Position numbers and translations under genes: made by a program. A DNA stretch of 64,000 nt, from contig JBCCEF010000024.1 in NCBI GenBank assembly GCA_039030395.1, positions 1 to 64,000 of the forward strand, in the 5' to 3' direction. Positions 60,178-64,000 of this stretch are shown here, one piece after another; the first letter of the stretch is position 1, and each line of letters begins with the position of its first letter. Below the pieces are notes generated by a model. That model was not told the DNA's origin, did not search any database, and saw only the letters and a list, made by a program, of their open reading frames with translations. Source of the stretch: Acidobacteriota bacterium (GTDB lineage Bacteria > Acidobacteriota > Thermoanaerobaculia > Multivoradales > JBCCEF01).

Positions 60178-63015
60178 GTGACAGAACCCACGGAGGAGGC
60201 GCCGGAACGCGAACCGACCGAGACGGTGCTCCCACCCCGGCCAGACGGCGGGCGACCCGCCACCGGTCCCGAAGCCGCCAAGGCGCTGCCGCCCGCCGGG
60301 CGCATCGGGCGCTATGTCGTGCTGTCCCACCTCGGCACCGGGGGCATGGGCACGGTCTACGCCGCCTACGACCCGGACCTCGATCGCAAGGTGGCACTCA
60401 AGCTGGTGCGCCATGACCGCACCAGCATCGACGGACAGAACGCTCTCCTGCGCGAAGCCCGGGCGCTGGCCCGCCTGGCGCACCCCAACGTCGTTCGAAT
60501 CTACGATGTCGGCCTGTACGAGGAGAGCGTCTTCTTCGCCATGGAGTTGGTCAGCGGACGCCACCTCGGCCGCTGGCTGGAGCGCGACAAGCCGCGCTGG
60601 AAGGCGGTGGTCGGAGTGTTCCGCGAGGTCGCGGACGGCCTGGCGGCGGCCCATCGGGCAGGGCTCGTCCACCGCGATCTCAAACCGGGCAACATCCTGC
60701 TCGGAGAGGACGGCCGGGCGAGGATCGCCGACTTCGGCCTGGTCAGGTCGGTCACGGGTCCGAAACGCCGCGAGTCGCCACCGAGCGAGAACACAAGGCA
60801 CGACGCCGGAACGCCAGGCTTCGTGGCGCCGGAGGTCGTCGCCGGCGGCGAAGCGGACGAACTCTCCGATCAGTACAGCTTCGGCATCGCGCTGCGCCAA
60901 GCCCTCCACGGGCGGCCTCGACGGTTGCCGTCCGAAACCGCAACGCGAGCCGGCAACCTGGCTTCACGGCGGATCCCGGCCCGCCTCGCGGCGATCGTCG
61001 AGCGCACCCTGAATCCCGCGCCCGGCGGGCGGTTTCGCTCGATGTCGGAGGTCTCGGCGGAGCTCGGGGCCTTGGCGAGGCGGCCGACCCGGCGTTGGGC
61101 GGTGGCGGGGCTGCTCGCCCTTGGGGTGGCGGCGGCGTCGCCGTGGCTCGTTCCACGCATCGCCGAAGAACCGCCCTGCGTCGACTCCGAGGAGGCCTTT
61201 TCCGGGGTATGGGACCCGGATCGCCGGCAGAGCCTCGAGCGCGCCCTGCTGGGCAGTGGATCGCCGGTCGCCGAAGAGGCGCTCGAGGTGGTCACCGAGT
61301 CTCTCGATCGCTACCGCAACGAGTGGCTCGGGATCCGTCACGAGGGCTGTCTCGCAACCCGCGTCCGCGGCGTCCAGTCCGAGCGCTTGCTCGATCTGCG
61401 GATGCTCTGCCTGGAGCAGCGCCGCCAGGAGGCCCGTGCGCTAGTCGACCTGCTACTCACCGGGAATCCGTCGGTGATCGCGTCGGCGTCCGAAGCGACG
61501 CAGTCCCTCTCAGCGACCGCGGACTGCGCCAACGACGCCGAGCTGGCGCTCTTCTCACAGCCGCCCGGCGATCCCGCAGTGCGCCGAGAGATCGAGCGCC
61601 TGGAAGCCCAGCTCGCGCGGCAGGTCGTCCGCTCGCGAACCGGCCAGGCGGTCGACCTGGACGAGCTTCGGGCCCTCGAAGCCGACGCCGAGGACTTGGG
61701 CTACTACCCACTTCAGGCTCGGGCGCGGATGTTGCTCGGACGGCGGCTGGTTTCGGAGACCGGAGATCCCTCCGGCACCGACCGCCTCGAGCGAGCTCTC
61801 GCCGATGCCATCGCCGCAGGGGACCGGGCGCTCACCGCTGAGCTGTACGGCCGCCTGGCGGAGGCCTTCGGCTACTACTTGGGCGATTCCGAGCGCGCTC
61901 ACTGGTGGGTACGCTTCGCCGAGGCGTCGCTGGACAGCCTCGGTCCGGACCAGCACGAGACCTACGCCCTCGTACTCGCCAGCCTCGGCCTCACGGCCTA
62001 CGGCGCCGGTGACACGGCGCAGGCCCACGAGCACTGGCGCCAGGCGCTGGTCCGAGGCGAGAAAGCCTGGGGCTCGGACAGCCCACGGCTGGTGGAGATT
62101 CTCAACAACATCGGCTTCTCCTCACCGAACCCCGAGGAGCAGTTGACCTTTCTGCAGCGCGCTCTCGATCTCAAGGAACGGACGCTTGGTCCGCAGAATC
62201 CGCTGCTGGCCAACACGCTGGTCAATCTCGCCAGCCGCCTCGGCACCGCCGGCCGATTCCAAGAAGCGCTGCCGCTCCTGGCGCGCGCTTCGGCGGTGCT
62301 CGAGACATCGTACTCCCGGGAACACCCCATGCTCGCCTACCCGCTGATTCTGGAGGGTGAGCTGCTCATTGCGCAAGACCGACCCACACAGGCCGTGGAG
62401 CGGCTCGAACGCGCCCGCGAACTGCTCGTAGACCTGGAGGAAGGCCACCCGCTGAGGCTCCCGGTGGAAGTCGACCTGGCGAGATCGGCGCTGCTCGATC
62501 TGCGGATCGGACAGGCCGAAGAGCACCTCGAACGCGCCGGCGAGCTGCTGGCCGGACAGTCGCCGGCGAGCCCTCACCGACTCCTGTTCACGGCGGCCCG
62601 GGGACGCTTGCTGCTGCAACGCGGCGAGTTCACCGCGGCCTACGCCGAACTCGAGCGTGCCACCGAGTTGGAGGCGCAGGCTCTCGAGCCACCGGCGGTC
62701 AGCCACCGAGCCCAGCTCCGGATCGCGCGCGGCGAAGTTCTGCTCGCCCTCGGCCGGCCAGCGGCAGCGGAGCCGCTGTTCGAGCAGGCGATCGAACTCA
62801 CCGGCGCCAACACCGAACTCTCCGGCCTGTCGGCCGGCGCCCGCTTCGGCCTCGCCAGGGCCATCGTCGCGCGGGACCGGGACCGCGCGGTCGTCCTGGC
62901 CCGCCGGGCGGCCGACGATCTGCCCCCGCGGGGAAGCGCCGCCAGCCGACGCCTGGCCGAAGACCTCGCGTCCTGGCTACGCGCCTGGCAACCGGAGGAA
63001 AAGGTGCCTGAGTAG
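60178..63015 (+). CDS. Pkn-type Ser/Thr protein kinase with TPR domain
   Basis: This is a 945-residue protein with a GTG start, GGAGAG just before it. Kinase domain about 42-300: GTGGMGTVYAAYD (P-loop), VALKLVRHD (Lys), LVHRDLKPGNILL (catalytic Asp), IADFGLVRS and GTPGFVAPEVV. One membrane helix (about 305-325: AVAGLLALGVAAASPWLVP). The external part (about 330-945) has helical TPRs including AHEHWRQALVRGEKAWG, LQRALDLKERTLGPQNPLLANTLVNLASRLG and a QEALPLLARASAVLE repeat. It likely senses a protein partner and phosphorylates cytoplasmic targets; an FHA domain is present on the decaheme protein of this window. Divergent from the RHS gene, convergent with a sigma-54-type activator. Confidence 0.92.
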   Translation: MTEPTEEAPEREPTETVLPPRPDGGRPATGPEAAKALPPAGRIGRYVVLSHLGTGGMGTVYAAYDPDLDRKVALKLVRHDRTSIDGQNALLREARALARLAHPNVVRIYDVGLYEESVFFAMELVSGRHLGRWLERDKPRWKAVVGVFREVADGLAAAHRAGLVHRDLKPGNILLGEDGRARIADFGLVRSVTGPKRRESPPSENTRHDAGTPGFVAPEVVAGGEADELSDQYSFGIALRQALHGRPRRLPSETATRAGNLASRRIPARLAAIVERTLNPAPGGRFRSMSEVSAELGALARRPTRRWAVAGLLALGVAAASPWLVPRIAEEPPCVDSEEAFSGVWDPDRRQSLERALLGSGSPVAEEALEVVTESLDRYRNEWLGIRHEGCLATRVRGVQSERLLDLRMLCLEQRRQEARALVDLLLTGNPSVIASASEATQSLSATADCANDAELALFSQPPGDPAVRREIERLEAQLARQVVRSRTGQAVDLDELRALEADAEDLGYYPLQARARMLLGRRLVSETGDPSGTDRLERALADAIAAGDRALTAELYGRLAEAFGYYLGDSERAHWWVRFAEASLDSLGPDQHETYALVLASLGLTAYGAGDTAQAHEHWRQALVRGEKAWGSDSPRLVEILNNIGFSSPNPEEQLTFLQRALDLKERTLGPQNPLLANTLVNLASRLGTAGRFQEALPLLARASAVLETSYSREHPMLAYPLILEGELLIAQDRPTQAVERLERARELLVDLEEGHPLRLPVEVDLARSALLDLRIGQAEEHLERAGELLAGQSPASPHRLLFTAARGRLLLQRGEFTAAYAELERATELEAQALEPPAVSHRAQLRIARGEVLLALGRPAAAEPLFEQAIELTGANTELSGLSAGARFGLARAIVARDRDRAVVLARRAADDLPPRGSAASRRLAEDLASWLRAWQPEEKVPE

Positions 63016-63025
63016 GTTGGGGCAA

Positions 63026-64000
63026 CTATCCGGCGGCCGGCCCGGCCTCGAAACAGAAGCCACGTTCGCTACAGCGCTTGAGGCGCCGATGCACGGCCAT
63101 GCGCGAGATCCCCAGGAGCCGGCCCGCCTGGGCCTGATTGCCACCGGTGCGGCCCAGCGCCTCGGCGAGCACGGCGCACTCAATCCGTTCGAGCCGCAAA
63201 TCGCTGGCGGTCGCCAGCCAATCCGCGAAGGATGGGGCGGCCGGCGGCCCGGCCGGCGACACCTCGATGGCCTCCGCCTGCGCGTGGGCGGCCCCAGGCG
63301 CCGGAGGAGTCGCCCCGGTGGATATCGCTCCGGTGCTCTGTCGCCCGCGAACGACCTGATCGGCCAGGTGGGATACCTCGATGGCCTGACCGACCGGGCA
63401 GACATAGGCCAGTCGCCGCAGCTCGTGGACCAGCTCCCGGATATTGCCCGGCCACGGGTAGTCCAGCAGGGAACGGAGGGCATTGACCGTCATGCCGCGG
63501 ATCGCCTTGCCGGCATCGCGAGAGAAGCGCCGAAGGTAGTGCTCAACCAGCATCGGGATGTCTTCCCGGCGCTGACGCAGCGGCGGCACGAGCAAGTCCA
63601 CCCCGGCGAGGCGGTAGTAGAGATCCGAGCGGAAGCGATCGTCCTGCTCCTTGGCGAGATCGGTGTTGGTGGCGGCGAGAATCCGCACGTCGACCGTCAC
63701 CGCGGACCCGCCGACCGGGTACAGCTCGCCGGACTCCAAGACCCGCAGAAGCTTGGGCTGGAGAGCCGGCGGAAGATCGCCGATCTCATCCAGAAACAGC
63801 GTTCCGCCTTGCGCTTCGAGGAAACGCCCCCGGCGAGCGTTCACCCCGGTCGCCACCCCCTTGCCGATGCCGAAGAGTTCCGCTTCCAGCAGCTCCGCCG
63901 GCACCGCCGCACAGTTGAGGGCGACGAACGGGCCGCGACGGCGGCTCGACGACCGATGGAGGATCCTCGCCACCCACTCCTTACCCACGCCGGTCTCGCC
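63026..64000 (-). CDS. sigma-54-type AAA+ activator, partial, altered GAFTGA loop
   Basis: The gene is cut by the window end; 324 residues are seen. Walker A GETGVGKEW opens the visible part, the loop reads LFGIGKGVATGVNARRG, Walker B is GGTLFLDEIGDLP, sensor/arginine-finger residues are in FRSDLYYRL, and sensor II is in WPGNIREL. A Fis-type HTH (NQAQAGRLLGISRMAVHRRLKR) lies near the end. The loop that contacts sigma-54 is normally GAFTGA; here it is GVATGV, lacking the Phe needed in studied members. It may activate in a different way or act without sigma-54. The N-terminal sensor is outside the window. It is convergent with the kinase, 10 bases apart. Confidence 0.88.
   Translation of the reverse strand, partial: GETGVGKEWVARILHRSSSRRRGPFVALNCAAVPAELLEAELFGIGKGVATGVNARRGRFLEAQGGTLFLDEIGDLPPALQPKLLRVLESGELYPVGGSAVTVDVRILAATNTDLAKEQDDRFRSDLYYRLAGVDLLVPPLRQRREDIPMLVEHYLRRFSRDAGKAIRGMTVNALRSLLDYPWPGNIRELVHELRRLAYVCPVGQAIEVSHLADQVVRGRQSTGAISTGATPPAPGAAHAQAEAIEVSPAGPPAAPSFADWLATASDLRLERIECAVLAEALGRTGGNQAQAGRLLGISRMAVHRRLKRCSERGFCFEAGPAAG

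Overview
The window is one contig piece of a high-GC, Gram-negative, rod-shaped bacterium. It has outer-membrane barrels, a complete mreBCD-mrdA-rodA wall-elongation cluster, a lipoprotein CHAT/TPR protein, a Pkn-type kinase with a TPR tail, an IPTL-type C-terminal sorting signal and many CxxCH cytochromes. This mix fits an uncultured Acidobacteriota (Thermoanaerobaculia/Holophagae-like) best, with a deltaproteobacterium-like lineage as the alternative. That placement is inference from gene content; no rRNA or tRNA gene was seen.

Layout. 1-4500 is a decayed accessory island: an IS3-type transposase tail, two RHS remnants (one ended by an in-frame stop exactly where a Tyr codon is expected), an intact DUF4279 gene, and an IS3-family element with an internal deletion. 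4510-7468 holds a MarR-type regulator with a cysteine/histidine tail, a secreted protein that shares its putative operator, and an HtrA-type protease. 7657-13231 holds a WaaP-like kinase fused to a glycosidase-like domain, a 184-bp near-perfect palindrome, RNase E/G and a DUF5694 protein. 13239-20123 (minus strand) is FecR-like protein, mreB, mreC, mreD, mrdA, rodA. 20287-25594 carries a PpiD-like chaperone, ruvA, a TPM-domain protein and a DsbA-like protein. 25651-31146 (minus) is a CHAT-protease lipoprotein followed by three lower-GC genes, one of them a papain-like cysteine protease.

31330-47858 is the most striking part: nine closely packed plus-strand genes that look like an electron conduit across the envelope. 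They encode a flavoprotein/double cNMP-binding/four-[4Fe-4S] fusion, a di-heme b membrane protein, an FHA-TM-decaheme cytochrome, a tandem GlcG/HbpS protein, a porin-like barrel, a 1300-residue decaheme/LVIVD propeller protein, a pentaheme c554-like cytochrome, a TPR/barrel protein and a FecR-like protein. A RelBE-like toxin-antitoxin pair and a CHASE2-adenylate cyclase follow at once, so the cyclase could supply the nucleotide read by the fusion protein.

50634-64000 holds a large surface protein (FG-GAP-like, DUF11 repeats, IPTL sorting tail), an SGNH hydrolase, a 1740-residue secreted YD-repeat protein, a divergent Ser/Thr kinase with TPRs (the shared promoter contains three tandem 14-bp palindromic motifs), and a truncated sigma-54-type activator whose GAFTGA loop is altered.
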